Shown: positions 26,117 to 37,283, numbered from the stretch's first letter. The stretch: 40,482 nucleotides of DNA from Microvirga sp. (GCA_031181145.1 JAPSLB010000032.1:17373-57854); one strand, 5' to 3'. The notes: generated from the letters alone by a model not told the origin. Translations and numbers: made by a program.

Positions 26117-28317
26117 CGCCCGGACACGACGTCCTCCTCGGCGCCGTCGACAGGACCAGCATCGAGGCTTTGGTTGAAGGCCGACATGGGGACCCGTTTT
26201 CGATCCTGGGGCAGCATCCCGCAAACCGGGGGAGCATCACCCGGGTCTTCATGCCCGGGGCAATATCCGTCGAACTCCTGACACGGGAGACGGGGAGCCA
26301 CCTGACCCGGCTCGAGCGCGTGCATGCAGACGGATTGTTCGCCGGATATCTCGATCATCCGGTCCCCTATAAGCTGAGGGTCTGCTGGTCCGACGCGGTT
26401 CAAGAGACGGAGGATCCCTACAGCTTCGGTCTTCTCCTTGGAGACCTCGATCTGCATTTGATCGGGCAGGGCACTCACTATGAACTCAGCCATGTACTTG
26501 GCGCGCAACCCATGACCATTGATGGAGTGCCCGGCGTGCGCTTTGCGGTCTGGGCGCCGAACGCGAGGCGAGTCTCGGTTGTTGGGGATTTCAACGGTTG
26601 GGATGGACGGCGAAACCCAATGCGCCTGCGTCAGGGGGGAGTTTGGGAGTTGTTCATCCCACGCCTGGGCCCGGGTGAGCGCTATAAGTACGAACTCATT
26701 GGACCCTACGGTCAGTTGCTACCGCAGAAGGCTGATCCTGTGGCGCGGGCCGGCGAGGCCGCGCCCGGCACAGCCTCGGTTGTCGCGCGCTCGGAGCCAT
26801 TCCCGTGGACGGATGCCGAGTGGATGAACTCGCGGGCGGCGCGTCAGACGGAATCAGCGCCGATCTCCATCTATGAGATCCACGCGGGCTCTTGGTTGCG
26901 GATGGCGAATGAGGGCAATCGCATGCCCGATTGGACCGAGCTGGCGGATCGGCTGATCCCTTATGTAGCCGGTCTCGGCTTTACCCACATCGAGCTCATG
27001 CCCATCATGGAGCATCCGTTCGGAGGCTCGTGGGGTTACCAGCCGCTGGGGCTTTTCGCGCCGACCGGGCGGTATGGAACGCCTGAAGATTTCGCAGCAT
27101 TCGTCAATCGCTGCCACGAGGCTGGCTTGGGCGTCATCCTCGATTGGGTTCCGGCCCATTTTCCGAGCGACATTTGGGGACTCGCGCAATTCGACGGGAC
27201 GGCCCTCTACGAGCATCAGGATCCGCGGGAGGGCTTCCACCAGGATTGGAATACTCTGATCTACAACCTTGGGCGCAACGAGGTGAAAGGATTCCTCATT
27301 GCCAGTGCCCTGGACTGGATTGAGCGATATCACATCGACGGGCTGCGAGTCGACGCCGTCGCTTCGATGCTCTACCGGGATTACAGCCGCCAGGAAGGCG
27401 AGTGGGTTCCCAACCGGCTCGGGGGCCGGGAGAATTTGGAGGCGATCGAGTTCTTCAAGCATCTCAACAGCATCATCACTCATCGCTGCCATGGCGTCAT
27501 CACGATCGCAGAGGAGTCCACCGCGTGGCCCGGCGTGACGAAGCCGCCCGAGCAGGGCGGGCTGGGATTCACATTCAAGTGGAACATGGGTTGGATGCAC
27601 GACACGCTCCACTACCTGGAGCAGGATCCAATCTATCGAAGCTACAACCACGGTGCACTTACATTTGCCATGGTCTATGCGTTCTCCGAGCGCTTCATCC
27701 TACCTTTGTCTCATGATGAGGTCGTGCATGGAAAAGGATCGCTGATCCGAAAGATGCCTGGTGACGAGTGGCAACGCTTCGCGAACCTTCGCGCATATTT
27801 CGGGTACATGTGGGCGCACCCTGGTAAGAAGCTCCTGTTCATGGGGGGCGAGATTGCCCAGGACCAGGAGTGGAACCACGATTCCTCCATTTCCTGGGAG
27901 TTGCTCGATGACGCGCGGCACGCAGGAATTCAAAGGCTGATGCGTGATCTCAACCGCATCTACGCGGCCGAGCCTGCGCTCCATGCCACAGACAACGATC
28001 CCGATGGATTCGAGTGGGCCGTAGTGGATGATCAGGAGAATTCGGTCTTTGCCATGCTACGGGCGGCACAGGACGGGAGATCCACCATACTTGCAGTCAG
28101 CAACATGACCCCCGTTCCCCGGATGAACTACCGGATTGGCGTGCCAAGGGCGGGCCTGTGGCATGAGATCCTTAACACTGACGCAGCAATGTACGGCGGC
28201 GGCAACATGGGCAACGGGGGAGCTCTACATACAGAGAACGTTTCGTCTCACGGGCGCTCCGCCTCTTTGGCACTCGTTCTTCCGCCATTAAGCACACTTT
28301 TCTTTCGATGGACGTAG
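26113..28317 (+). CDS. glgB: 1,4-alpha-glucan branching enzyme
   Basis: A 734-residue GH13 branching enzyme, the usual length for the two-N-domain (N1+N2) type. It cuts alpha-1,4 chains and re-attaches them through alpha-1,6 bonds. Residues 1-110 form the N1 module and 130-235 the CBM48 module ([20 protein letters not shown]). The catalytic barrel has Asp414 in [17 protein letters not shown], Glu467 in [10 protein letters not shown] and Asp535 in [12 protein letters not shown]. The ATG overlaps the treS stop as ATGA, which indicates translational coupling, and it closes the glgE-treS-glgB unit. No glgX, glgA or glgC follows. Confidence 0.97.
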   Translation: MTPGHDVLLGAVDRTSIEALVEGRHGDPFSILGQHPANRGSITRVFMPGAISVELLTRETGSHLTRLERVHADGLFAGYLDHPVPYKLRVCWSDAVQETEDPYSFGLLLGDLDLHLIGQGTHYELSHVLGAQPMTIDGVPGVRFAVWAPNARRVSVVGDFNGWDGRRNPMRLRQGGVWELFIPRLGPGERYKYELIGPYGQLLPQKADPVARAGEAAPGTASVVARSEPFPWTDAEWMNSRAARQTESAPISIYEIHAGSWLRMANEGNRMPDWTELADRLIPYVAGLGFTHIELMPIMEHPFGGSWGYQPLGLFAPTGRYGTPEDFAAFVNRCHEAGLGVILDWVPAHFPSDIWGLAQFDGTALYEHQDPREGFHQDWNTLIYNLGRNEVKGFLIASALDWIERYHIDGLRVDAVASMLYRDYSRQEGEWVPNRLGGRENLEAIEFFKHLNSIITHRCHGVITIAEESTAWPGVTKPPEQGGLGFTFKWNMGWMHDTLHYLEQDPIYRSYNHGALTFAMVYAFSERFILPLSHDEVVHGKGSLIRKMPGDEWQRFANLRAYFGYMWAHPGKKLLFMGGEIAQDQEWNHDSSISWELLDDARHAGIQRLMRDLNRIYAAEPALHATDNDPDGFEWAVVDDQENSVFAMLRAAQDGRSTILAVSNMTPVPRMNYRIGVPRAGLWHEILNTDAAMYGGGNMGNGGALHTENVSSHGRSASLALVLPPLSTLFFRWT

Positions 28318-28436
28318 GCGATATTCCCGCATCTGATCTCCACCGCCACCAATTCGCCATCGAACCTCTCAACAACGGTCGGCAAGGCTCAACTGTCGGG
28401 GCGGGCGATCTTCTGCTCACGGCAGCGCCGCCCACT

Positions 28437-28664
28437 TCAGAACGTGTCGTCTTTCTCGAAGCAGGGGATCGCACCTTCATGTTGGTGAAACGAGAAAGTG
28501 CAGCGGTGCTCGAGCGCGAAATCTGAAATATTTCTGAGAACCTGCGGCGAGTTGTACGAGAGCGTAGCCACATCGAATATCCGGGCCAGCATCTCCTCCG
28601 GAATCGTGAGGCTCGCTCCAGGATCCAGACGGTCAAGCTTTTCTGCCAGCTCATCCCTTGTCAT
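28437..28664 (-). CDS. Small hypothetical protein
   Basis: A 75-residue protein starting MTRDELAEKLDRLDPGASLT. The start at 28664 is chosen because ggagg lies 5 nt upstream; the in-frame ATG at 28676 is only 1 nt after its own aggag. It is predicted as a helix (DELAEKLDRL), a strand, then IPEEMLARIFDVATLS and a helix ending in RCTFSFHQHEGAIPC. There is no signal or membrane segment. It converges on glgB. No family is recognised, though similar short proteins are found in alphaproteobacteria. Confidence 0.6.
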   Translation of the reverse strand: MTRDELAEKLDRLDPGASLTIPEEMLARIFDVATLSYNSPQVLRNISDFALEHRCTFSFHQHEGAIPCFEKDDTF

Positions 28665-28813
28665 ACCGACCTCCATTCTCCTGATGGTATGGATTGATTT
28701 CCGTACGGCATTGCGTTCCTACGATATCGTGCTCCGAGGAGTCGTCCTCAAGCTGCTGTCCGGCTCATCAAGATGATCACAGGCCCAGCGTACAGGAGCG
28801 GGTTCGCATGATT

Positions 28814-29305
28814 TCATCTTATGATCGCTCGCTCCACTGCATCTCGGACCTCAACCTTCCGTGACTGTCCCTTCCTGAGTTCGGTATCAGGCAGAATCGG
28901 CTTGAATTCGCGCGGCTCAACGCTGCGGTCGGCCTGATCGACACCCTGTCGGCGGCGGTAGACGAGGTGGCCACCCAGATAGGCTCCCATGAACATCATG
29001 CCCCACGCGGTGGCGCTCGCGAGACGTCATTCCTTGCGGCGTACACGCCGACGCAGGGCGATTGAGGTGAGCTGAAGGCCTAACGCCGTCCTGTCGGCGA
29101 AAGCATGGGTGAGACCAACCCGGCGAGAGCGCCCAAGAGCCGGCGTCCAGGTGCCACCGGGATTGTGACAAGCATCGGGTAAACGGGATGCCCGTACCAT
29201 GTGCCGTGCAGCGCGTTGGAACCCTCCTTCCCGGCATGCCGGCAACGCGATGGCATTGGCAAGCTGGAAGGCGGGCCCGTCGAGCCATCTTGCTTCATGA
29301 TGCAT
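28814..29305 (-). pseudogene. Broken DUF2231/Rieske membrane protein gene
   Basis: Reading the minus strand in three frames recovers pieces of one protein in the right order: LDGPAFQLANAIA (29284-29246), LHGTWYGHPVYPMLVTIPV (29211-29155), RVGLTHAFADRTALGLQ continuing to 29027, and GAYLGGHLVYRRRQGVD with PREFKPILPDTELRKG (28999-28814). This order matches DUF2231 membrane proteins that carry a C-terminal Rieske iron-sulfur domain. The pieces need at least two frameshifts. Some 50 residues are missing between the second and third piece, and the iron-sulfur ligands are gone. It is not functional. Confidence 0.7.
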
Positions 29306-29319
29306 GCGGAGGGTGCCAC

Positions 29320-29747
29320 AGGGAGTAAGATCTAGCCGGCATACCAGATAATCCGTTCGGATAGGTTTAGTTCACCTCACCTCCGGGCGTCTTGAGAGGC
29401 TACTCGCAATACCGGTTTGCCTGTGATGGCTACGCGTGCGTACCACCCGCTCGTCTCGGCGTCCTCAATGGGCCGAGGCACTACTGGTCGTAAGTCGGCA
29501 CGACGCGGAAGTGGACCGTGCAACCGCTCTTTTGCCAAGCGGACCTTGACCGGCCACGCCTAAAGGCCGAGCTTGACGTGCTGCCGACCCTCATGTCCGG
29601 GAGCTATCTCCGGATGGTCCTTGCAATACCCCTCCCATACTCCCCTAGCTCGGCCGTGACCTGGCCTTTTGGTGCTGAACCCTGGTTGCTGTCCAACTTG
29701 CCTTTGGTGCGCGGTCGGGCGATTCGGATCGACGCCGAGAGACGGCA
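29320..29747. other. Gap without a supported gene
   Basis: Nothing with protein features or clear structure is seen between the broken DUF2231 gene and the next minus-strand gene. Confidence 0.4.
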
Positions 29748-30365
29748 TCACAGATCTGCCTCGACATCATTGTGGAGTCTCCCCCGCTCTCGGCGGGATC
29801 GTATTTGTTGAGTCCCGACCGCGTGTCCTCTCAGGAGCTGCCGGTTCTGGCGTCTGATCACGTCAAACCGACGTATCGCCCCGGCAAGGAGATCCTCAGA
29901 GCCATGCACCGCAATTACCTTGATCTCGAACGCGACGAGGTTCTCCAAGGCGTCCGAAGCGACGGCGCCTCTCAGTCCCATTGCCGTTTGAAGCACCGGC
30001 TCGATAAGGCTTTGAAACGATCCGATGTCGACGAACTGTCCTGCCTGCAACGGTCCTTGCCGGGTCTTCAGATCCAGGTCGGAGCGACCTTCCAGCAATT
30101 CGGTCACCGGGCAACTCCAGCGCCCCTCGGTCGTCTCGACGGTCGCGATAAGGCTGTCGATGTAGATTGCCTCCGCGCTCATGTTGCTGATCAGGCACCG
30201 GGCCTCGAGCCCGGACCCGGCGCCGCGGTTGATCAGGATGTTCGACCGCTTCTGCCGGCGATAGCTGCTGACGAACACCTGCAAGTAAGCGATCCAGACG
30301 AACAGCATCACGATATTCGCCAGCGCGCTGATGACTTGATGGTTGCTCGCAATCCAGTTCCACAT
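29748..30365 (-). CDS. Membrane-anchored hypothetical protein
   Basis: A 205-residue protein starting MWNWIASNHQVISALANIVM. Residues about 10-32 form one transmembrane helix, followed by the basic YRRQKRSN, so the bulk is cytosolic. The soluble part is beta-rich (GLEARCLISNMSAEAIYIDS, IATVETTEGRWSCPVTELL, QAGQFVDIGSF), like an immunoglobulin-type or sensor domain. The C-terminal 50 residues are Arg-rich and contain DVIRRQNRQLLRG. The ATG at 30365 has aagcgga upstream. The topology resembles small membrane proteins of unknown function in Methylobacterium. It lies 143 bp downstream of the BCCT transporter gene on the same strand. Confidence 0.7.
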   Translation of the reverse strand: MWNWIASNHQVISALANIVMLFVWIAYLQVFVSSYRRQKRSNILINRGAGSGLEARCLISNMSAEAIYIDSLIATVETTEGRWSCPVTELLEGRSDLDLKTRQGPLQAGQFVDIGSFQSLIEPVLQTAMGLRGAVASDALENLVAFEIKVIAVHGSEDLLAGAIRRFDVIRRQNRQLLRGHAVGTQQIRSRRERGRLHNDVEADL

Positions 30366-30508
30366 GAATTTCCGCTTGCGGTTAGCTTGCCCGGACGTCT
30401 GCTGCGAGCTGTCCCAGCCGCAGTTCAACGCAGCGCATTCAGGAATGAAGTTACGCCTGCGTCACAGATCATCAAACCGCTCCCTCGTAAGCCCTGGCAG
30501 AAGGCGCA

Positions 30509-32509
<2,001 letters not shown>

Positions 32510-32774
32510 GCGGCTCTTTTGAATGCTCCGTCGCCAGTCGTGACCCGTACCGGAGCGGGGATCGTCTCCTTCCGGAACGCCCACGTCCCTGATCGACGTA
32601 GAAAACGTCGAAACGAGAAGAGTTCCGTTTCAAGCGAATCTGTGGCGACTGCGGCGACGCTCGGGATTCGCATCCTGATCTTATAGCCTCCCGACCTGAA
32701 GCGCTGAGGGGCGGTATTTCTAGCCGAAGGCGCCATCGGCTGATCTCTTGGGAGCCTACGGCGTTGAGAGAGGT

Positions 32775-34145
32775 ATGTGGAACCGGTTTCTCACCACCTG
32801 GGACTATGTCCGGACCAGCCTCTGGTTCATCCCGTCCATCATGATCCTCGTGGCGGTCGGCCTCGGTATTGGCATGCTTCAGTTGGATGCCGGTACCGGT
32901 TCCGAGGACCAGGTCCGTGCCTGGTGGATCAATAGCGGTGACGGCGAGGATGCCCGCAATCTCCTGTCCACCCTGCTCTCCGCGATCATCACCATGGCCA
33001 GCATGGCGTTCTCGGTCACGGTGGTGGCGCTTACCCTTGCGGCCAACTCATATGGCTCGCGCCTGATCCGCATCTTCCGGGCCGACCTGCGCACGCAGTT
33101 CGTGCTGGGCCTGTTTGCGATGACCATCGTCTATTGCCTGATCGTCCTGCGGGCGATCCATGGCAAGGCGCCCATGCCGGAGGTGCCACATGCGTCCGTG
33201 ACTATCGGGACGGTTTTGGCCCTGATCTGCGTGCTGGCGCTCATTGCCTTCATCCAAGGGGTGGCCCGCTCCATTGTCGCTGACGAGGTCGTGCGCCGGG
33301 TGCGCAAGGATGTCGATAAAACCGTTGCCGAGCTGCCGGAACTCTCAGAGGGGAATGCCCCGGAGCACGCGCCGGCCGACCTGCCCAGCGATTTCGAGGA
33401 GACGGCAGCGCGGATCCCGCTGCCATATGGAGGCTACGTGCAGGCCGTCGACTATAGCGGGATGCTTTCCTGGGCCAGGCGGAACGACGCTATCCTGCAT
33501 CTGGAGTTCCGCGCCGGCGATTTCATCGTCAGCGGTGACAGGCGCGTGCGGGTCTATCCTCCGCCACCTGATCCCGCCAAAGCCAGGGAGGAAATCGGAG
33601 AGTATATTGTCAGCGGAGATGAGCGTACCCCAACCCAGGATCTGGAGTTTGCAATCCGGCATCTTGTTGAGGTTGCGGTGAGAGCCCTGTCGCCGGGGAT
33701 CAATGATCCGTTCACCGCCACGGTCGTGATCGACCGGCTGAGAGGTGCGCTCTCGGGGCTGATGAGCCGACGGCTTCCGCCCGAGACCCTGCGGGATCAA
33801 TCTGGGAAGGTCCGGGTCTACCGTCAGGTGACCACCTATGAAGGCATTTTGGATGCGGCCCTCCACCAGATCCGGCAGGCCGGCTCCTCACACCCGGCCA
33901 TCCTCATCCACATGCTGGAGGCGATTGCCAGGATTGCCGAGCACACGCGGCTGGACGAGCAGCGCCGGGCCTTGATCCGGCATGCAAACCTAATCAGGGC
34001 TGCAGGCCAGCGGGACATCCCTGAACCTGCGGATCGGGAAGACCTAGAGCAGAGCTTCCGGCGGGCTCTCGCAGCCTGCGAAGAGGCTCGCGAGGGGGCC
34101 GACCGGCGGGTCGTGCGGGTTGGAGCTGGTCGGGCGGGACCATAA
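32775..34145 (+). CDS. DUF2254 membrane protein
   Basis: A 456-residue protein with four predicted membrane helices in its first 170 residues (IMILVAVGLGIGML, LSAIITMASMAFSVTVVALT, FVLGLFAMTIVYCLIVL, VLALICVLALIAFIQG) and a cytosolic domain after it. The segment SMAFSVTVVALTLAANSYGSR and the later SPGINDPFTATVVIDRL are diagnostic for DUF2254. The physiological role is unknown. The start at 32775 (MWNRFLTTWDYVRTS) is taken because the preceding frame opens with a weak TTG. It is divergent from the osmolyte transporter, and both may serve the envelope stress response, which is inference. The last 20 residues (RRVVRVGAGRAGP) look like readthrough of an original tail. Confidence 0.88.
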   Translation: MWNRFLTTWDYVRTSLWFIPSIMILVAVGLGIGMLQLDAGTGSEDQVRAWWINSGDGEDARNLLSTLLSAIITMASMAFSVTVVALTLAANSYGSRLIRIFRADLRTQFVLGLFAMTIVYCLIVLRAIHGKAPMPEVPHASVTIGTVLALICVLALIAFIQGVARSIVADEVVRRVRKDVDKTVAELPELSEGNAPEHAPADLPSDFEETAARIPLPYGGYVQAVDYSGMLSWARRNDAILHLEFRAGDFIVSGDRRVRVYPPPPDPAKAREEIGEYIVSGDERTPTQDLEFAIRHLVEVAVRALSPGINDPFTATVVIDRLRGALSGLMSRRLPPETLRDQSGKVRVYRQVTTYEGILDAALHQIRQAGSSHPAILIHMLEAIARIAEHTRLDEQRRALIRHANLIRAAGQRDIPEPADREDLEQSFRRALAACEEAREGADRRVVRVGAGRAGP

Positions 34146-34205
34146 GGGAACCGGTCTCCAGCCGGCGGCCTTTCATCGGTTCACCGCCAAGAAAGACAGA
34201 CGTCC

Positions 34206-34626
34206 ATGGTTGCTGTCGGATCGCTCATTCTGGTTCTGCTCTTGTCGCTGATTGTGGTCAGGATTGCTCTGAAGCTCTGATCCTCACCGGCATGTCGCGT
34301 CAGGCTGCACGCTTTCAGGCCAGCTCCGCCTGGACCGGCACGGGCTTCACGACGGCCGAAGCGGAGCAGGTGGTGAACCATGGGATGGAGTCCTTGTGCT
34401 GGGCATCACCCATCCGGACGGCTGCTACGAGGGCGCGCCTCGGGGCAGGACCGTTGCCCAAGTCGGCGACATGCTGGTGCTCTATGGACGCTCGTCCGAA
34501 CCGGCAGGGCTCGGTCGCAGGCGGGTGGGAGGCGAGGGCGAAGCCGAGCGCAGGCTGGCTGTGGAGATCGAGCAGCGCGTTGAGACCGAACAGGCGCGGG
34601 ACGAATTCACCAATCCGCCTGGGTAG
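34206..34626 (+). pseudogene. Broken TrkA-C domain membrane protein gene
   Basis: The pieces are in order but in different frames: MVAVGSLILVLLLSLIVVRI (34206 on), ALILTGMSRQAARFQASSAW and TGTGFTTAEAEQVVNH (to about 34381), then DGVLVLGITHPDGCYEGAP with GDMLVLYGRSSEPAGLGRRR (34390-34626). This matches membrane proteins with a start helix, a GFTTxEAExVVNH segment and a C-terminal TrkA-C (regulator of K+ conductance) domain. A one-base loss near 34272 ends the first piece after 24 residues. About 100 residues of membrane segments are missing between VVNH and the TrkA-C part. It is not functional as a whole. Confidence 0.75.
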
Positions 34627-35053
34627 CCTGCAGGGTTGAGGCCTGACGCTCACTCCTGTCGAGCAGCATTCCGTAGGCCCATCCCAGCACCGCTCCAAAG
34701 AGAATGTGGAACAGGACCGGGCCGAGGCTGGGCTGTGGAGGGGTGGCCGGATCGGCTGCCCAGCTCACCAGGAGCATGATCAGCCAGGCAAGGAAGCCGA
34801 ACACCACCCCCTTGAACCAGAAGGGAGAGGGCAGGGTCAGGCTCAGTACGGCAAGAAGCGGACCCCACATGAACGCGCCGATGGCGAAATGCACGACCCA
34901 GCTTAGCCCGGCCGGCGTCAGCATGACCCCGCTGATTGCGTGGACCGGGTCGGTGCCCGGCGCAAGACCGGCCAAGGAGCTTAGAAAGACGGCTCCCCCT
35001 GTCGCCGCCGAGGCAAACAGTCCTGCGATGATGCCCTTGCCGATATTGATCAT
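34607..35053 (-). CDS. DUF6789-like small membrane protein
   Basis: A 148-residue protein with about four transmembrane helices: GIIAGLFASAATGGAVFLSS, SWVVHFAIGAFMWGPLLAVL, KGVVFGFLAWLIMLLVSWA and PVLFHILFGAVLGWAYGML. The start MINIGKGIIAGLFA is typical of DUF6789 proteins, which occur widely in proteobacteria with no known function. ggggg lies 4 nt before the ATG at 35053. The tail (DRSERQASTLQATQADW) is polar. It overlaps the end of the broken TrkA-C gene by 20 bp on the opposite strand. Confidence 0.8.
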   Translation of the reverse strand: MINIGKGIIAGLFASAATGGAVFLSSLAGLAPGTDPVHAISGVMLTPAGLSWVVHFAIGAFMWGPLLAVLSLTLPSPFWFKGVVFGFLAWLIMLLVSWAADPATPPQPSLGPVLFHILFGAVLGWAYGMLLDRSERQASTLQATQADW

Positions 35054-35127
35054 GAATCCCCCGCAGTGGCTGCTTCCGGCGATTCAACAACCGATGAGTG
35101 GGGTTGTTTCCCGGCGAAATCTGCAAA

Positions 35128-35732
35128 TCATTGGGTTGCAAGCAGCAGGGAGGCAATAACCAGCGGCGGGAGCTCCGTGACAAGCCCGATGCCCCAGCCG
35201 ATGAGCGGGGGGACTGCCAGGATTCAGCGGCCTTCCCTATCATAGGTCTTGCCATGATGTTCGCGCAGACCCTGATCATTGACGAGGAAGTGCAGGCCCA
35301 TGGCGATGCCGTAGATGAGGAGGCCGCGCAGATCCGTCACCTCCCGGTGCAGGAGGAGATAGCCGATCAGCACGCTGTAGATCGCAAACGAGCCGAGGTG
35401 GAGCCAGAGCGCGCCACGTGAGGGCCGCTCCTCCCGTCCGGCCGTTTCCGCGCTTCTGGCGGAGGTGCGGAAAAGGCGGTCTAGTCCGTAGAAGACGGCC
35501 AGTCCGAGGAGAGCGATGAGATAGGTGTGGCTCTCCAGCCCGGAGAGTCAGATCCGGCTCTCCTCCGTCTCGCGACGGAAGGTTTCCTGATGGGCGGCGA
35601 GCTCTGGCAGGAGATGCACGAATACGTAGGCGACCCAGACGCTGCCCGCAGAAACATCATGCTCTTGCCAAGCACCTGGATGGCGGAAAACAGAAGAGCG
35701 ATGAAGAAGGCAAGAGTGCTTTGATCCAGCAT
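35128..35732 (-). pseudogene. Broken ZIP-like membrane protein gene
   Basis: The minus strand begins MLDQSTLAFFIALLFSAIQV, then changes frame near 35650 to read GSVWVAYVFVHLLPELAAHQ, ALLGLAVFYGLDRLFR, WLHLGSFAIYSVLIGYLLLH, MGLHFLVNDQGLREHHGKTY and GWGIGLVTELPPLVIASLLL. These are the landmarks of a family of 240-residue bacterial membrane proteins related to ZIP transporters. Besides the frameshift there are two in-frame TGA stops: after EESRI, and where a Trp would follow DREGR. Both are single-base changes from sense codons. The decay is recent, since the protein sequence is still well kept. Confidence 0.75.
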
Positions 35733-35810
35733 TGCATCCTGTTCAACGGCAGGTATGTCTTCGCCAACGCACGCTCGTTGCGGAAGTTCTCGGTCAAGTG
35801 GAAGAGTGCG

Positions 35811-36023
35811 TTACTTCCCGCAACGGTTCTGAAGGTGAGCGCGGATCCCGTGCAGCATGACGAGATTTGCCGCAAAGCCGAGGAATGTAAGGCTCACCAC
35901 ACCGGCAGCAGCCGCCAAAAGGAGGGAGAGGGTACGCGCTGTCTCGGCCCAGAAAGCGACGTCAAGAAGGCCTGCGCCCGCCACACATGCCAGCGCTCCC
36001 GCAAGTCGTAGGACAGTGATCAT
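35811..36023 (-). CDS. Small two-helix membrane protein
   Basis: A 70-residue protein starting MITVLRLAGALACVAGAGLL. It has two hydrophobic stretches, about residues 5-22 and 33-57, joined by DVAFWAETARTL, and ends in IRAHLQNRCGK. There is only a weak ribosome binding site. It could be the remnant of a larger gene, given the decay around it. No family is recognised. Confidence 0.45.
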   Translation of the reverse strand: MITVLRLAGALACVAGAGLLDVAFWAETARTLSLLLAAAAGVVSLTFLGFAANLVMLHGIRAHLQNRCGK

Positions 36024-36133
36024 CACCGAGGCCTATCTGGCATCAGCTTGCTTCTCCGCTCTCAGGAGGTGAACCATCGTCCTCTCGCCGAGTTGCCTCC
36101 TAAGATTTTGATTGCACCACGAGAGGAGAGCTC

Positions 36134-36208
36134 ATGTTCAAGGGTCTTTTGCTCTGGCTAATCGGTATTCCGATTCCAATCATCATCCTTTTGTTCCTGT
36201 TGTTCTGA
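36134..36208 (+). CDS. 24-residue membrane micropeptide
   Basis: An ORF MFKGLLLWLIGIPIPIIILL ending in FLLF, with a strong aggag site 5 nt before the ATG. Nearly all residues are hydrophobic, and a Pro-rich centre (IPIP) kinks the helix. I recall similarly built micropeptides in rhizobia, always without known function. It lies 29 bp ahead of the LysM gene and probably shares its mRNA. Confidence 0.6.
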   Translation: MFKGLLLWLIGIPIPIIILLFLLF

Positions 36209-36237
36209 TCACGGACCTTCTCATCGGAGGATCGTAC

Positions 36238-36945
36238 ATGGCGAAGCCGCTAAGCTTGTTGGTGCCGCTCCTTGCTTGGGCCCTGCTGCCCGATGCCGCC
36301 TCATCGCAGACGCAAGCCTCCCGCTGCGGCGATACGGTTACGGTGCAAAGAGGCGATACGCTCAGCAGTATTGCGGAACGCTGCGATATCACGGAGCGAA
36401 ACTTGATGCGGCTCAATCCCCGCATTGAAGGATCCCGTGACCTGCGCGTCGGAATGCAGCTCGATACACATGGAAATTCCGGCGAGGGACTCGGGCGCCT
36501 TGGGTCTCTTGCGGGACAGGCGGCAGGCACATTGTCGGACTTCGCCCGCAATCTCGGCTCCTCGGCCCAGGATATTTTCGCCAGCAATCCAGACCTTCGC
36601 CAGCGAATGGAGAACTTCGAGCGTCAGATCCAGGCCTCCGGTACAGGCTCAGTCGAGGGATCGGTATCGGTCACACCAAAGGAGATAACTTCGGGTGAGA
36701 CGCTCACGGTGACTGCGCAGGGCTTGCCGGCCGACACGCCGGTTGTCATCGGTGCGGGTAAACGCCAGGCAGCCTATGAGATCATCGAGCGGACGCGTAC
36801 TGGTTCTGACGGTACCCTGCGCATGAATATGCGTGTTCCCGATTGGGTAACCGGCATGAGGCAGCTGGCAGTTGTCGTGGCTGCCGAGAACGATGATTGG
36901 AACATCAGGTCAGAGCCGGTCACGGTAACCGGTTCGCAACCCTGA
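36238..36945 (+). CDS. Exported LysM-domain protein
   Basis: A 235-residue protein. Residues 1-23 (MAKPLSLLVPLLAWALLPDA and on to ASS) form a signal peptide. A LysM domain follows at about 32-78 (DTVTVQRGDTLSSIAERCDI, LMRLNPRI, LRVGMQL), which binds peptidoglycan or other N-acetylglucosamine polymers. Two Cys (RCGD and ERCD) may form a disulfide. The middle is a flexible helical part (AGTLSDFARNLGSSAQDIF) and the C-terminal ~75 residues are a beta-sandwich-like domain (SVSVTPKEITSGETLTVTAQ). ggagga lies 6 nt before the ATG. It should sit in the periplasm and contact the wall; the role of the C-terminal domain is unknown. Confidence 0.85.
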   Translation: MAKPLSLLVPLLAWALLPDAASSQTQASRCGDTVTVQRGDTLSSIAERCDITERNLMRLNPRIEGSRDLRVGMQLDTHGNSGEGLGRLGSLAGQAAGTLSDFARNLGSSAQDIFASNPDLRQRMENFERQIQASGTGSVEGSVSVTPKEITSGETLTVTAQGLPADTPVVIGAGKRQAAYEIIERTRTGSDGTLRMNMRVPDWVTGMRQLAVVVAAENDDWNIRSEPVTVTGSQP

Positions 36946-37044
36946 ACGGCTATGAAACCTGGAGCAGGGAGACCTGCTGACAATAGCCGGGATCATCTTG
37001 GCGTATCGTGCCGGGAATCGGCACCATGATGGGCGATTGACACG

Positions 37045-37197
37045 ATGTCGTTGAGTGGAATCCTAATTGCTCTCGTGATCCTCTTCATCATCGCTACGGT
37101 CCCGGTCTGGCCCTACAGCCGGAGCTGGGGGCTGTGGCCCAGCGGGGCTCTTGGCCTCGCGCTGGCCGCCATCGTAGGGCTGCTGATCATGGGTTAG
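37045..37197 (+). CDS. DUF3309 family membrane peptide
   Basis: A 50-residue protein with the DUF3309 pattern: a start helix (MSLSGILIALVILFIIATVP), the core VWPYSRSWGLWPSG, and a second helix (GLALAAIVGLLIMG). The family is short, common in proteobacteria and without known function; it presumably spans the inner membrane twice. The WPYSRSWG core is nearly invariant in the family, which makes the assignment firm despite the small size. Confidence 0.82.
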   Translation: MSLSGILIALVILFIIATVPVWPYSRSWGLWPSGALGLALAAIVGLLIMG

Positions 37198-37283
37198 CGA
37201 AGCCTTTGCGTTTGGCAAGCGAAGGGAAACGCGTTTTTGCTTGGTCGCTGACGTGACCGAGTGAAATGTATCGAGGTGGCCCG

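Noticed and set aside
32582..32640. An EcfG promoter for the BCCT transporter
   Set aside because: The only candidate pairs GGAAC-type and CGTT-type boxes 14 nt apart, outside the accepted spacing.
34206..34280. An intact 24-residue KdpF-like peptide
   Set aside because: The downstream sequence in another frame continues a TrkA-C membrane protein, so this is the truncated start of a broken gene.
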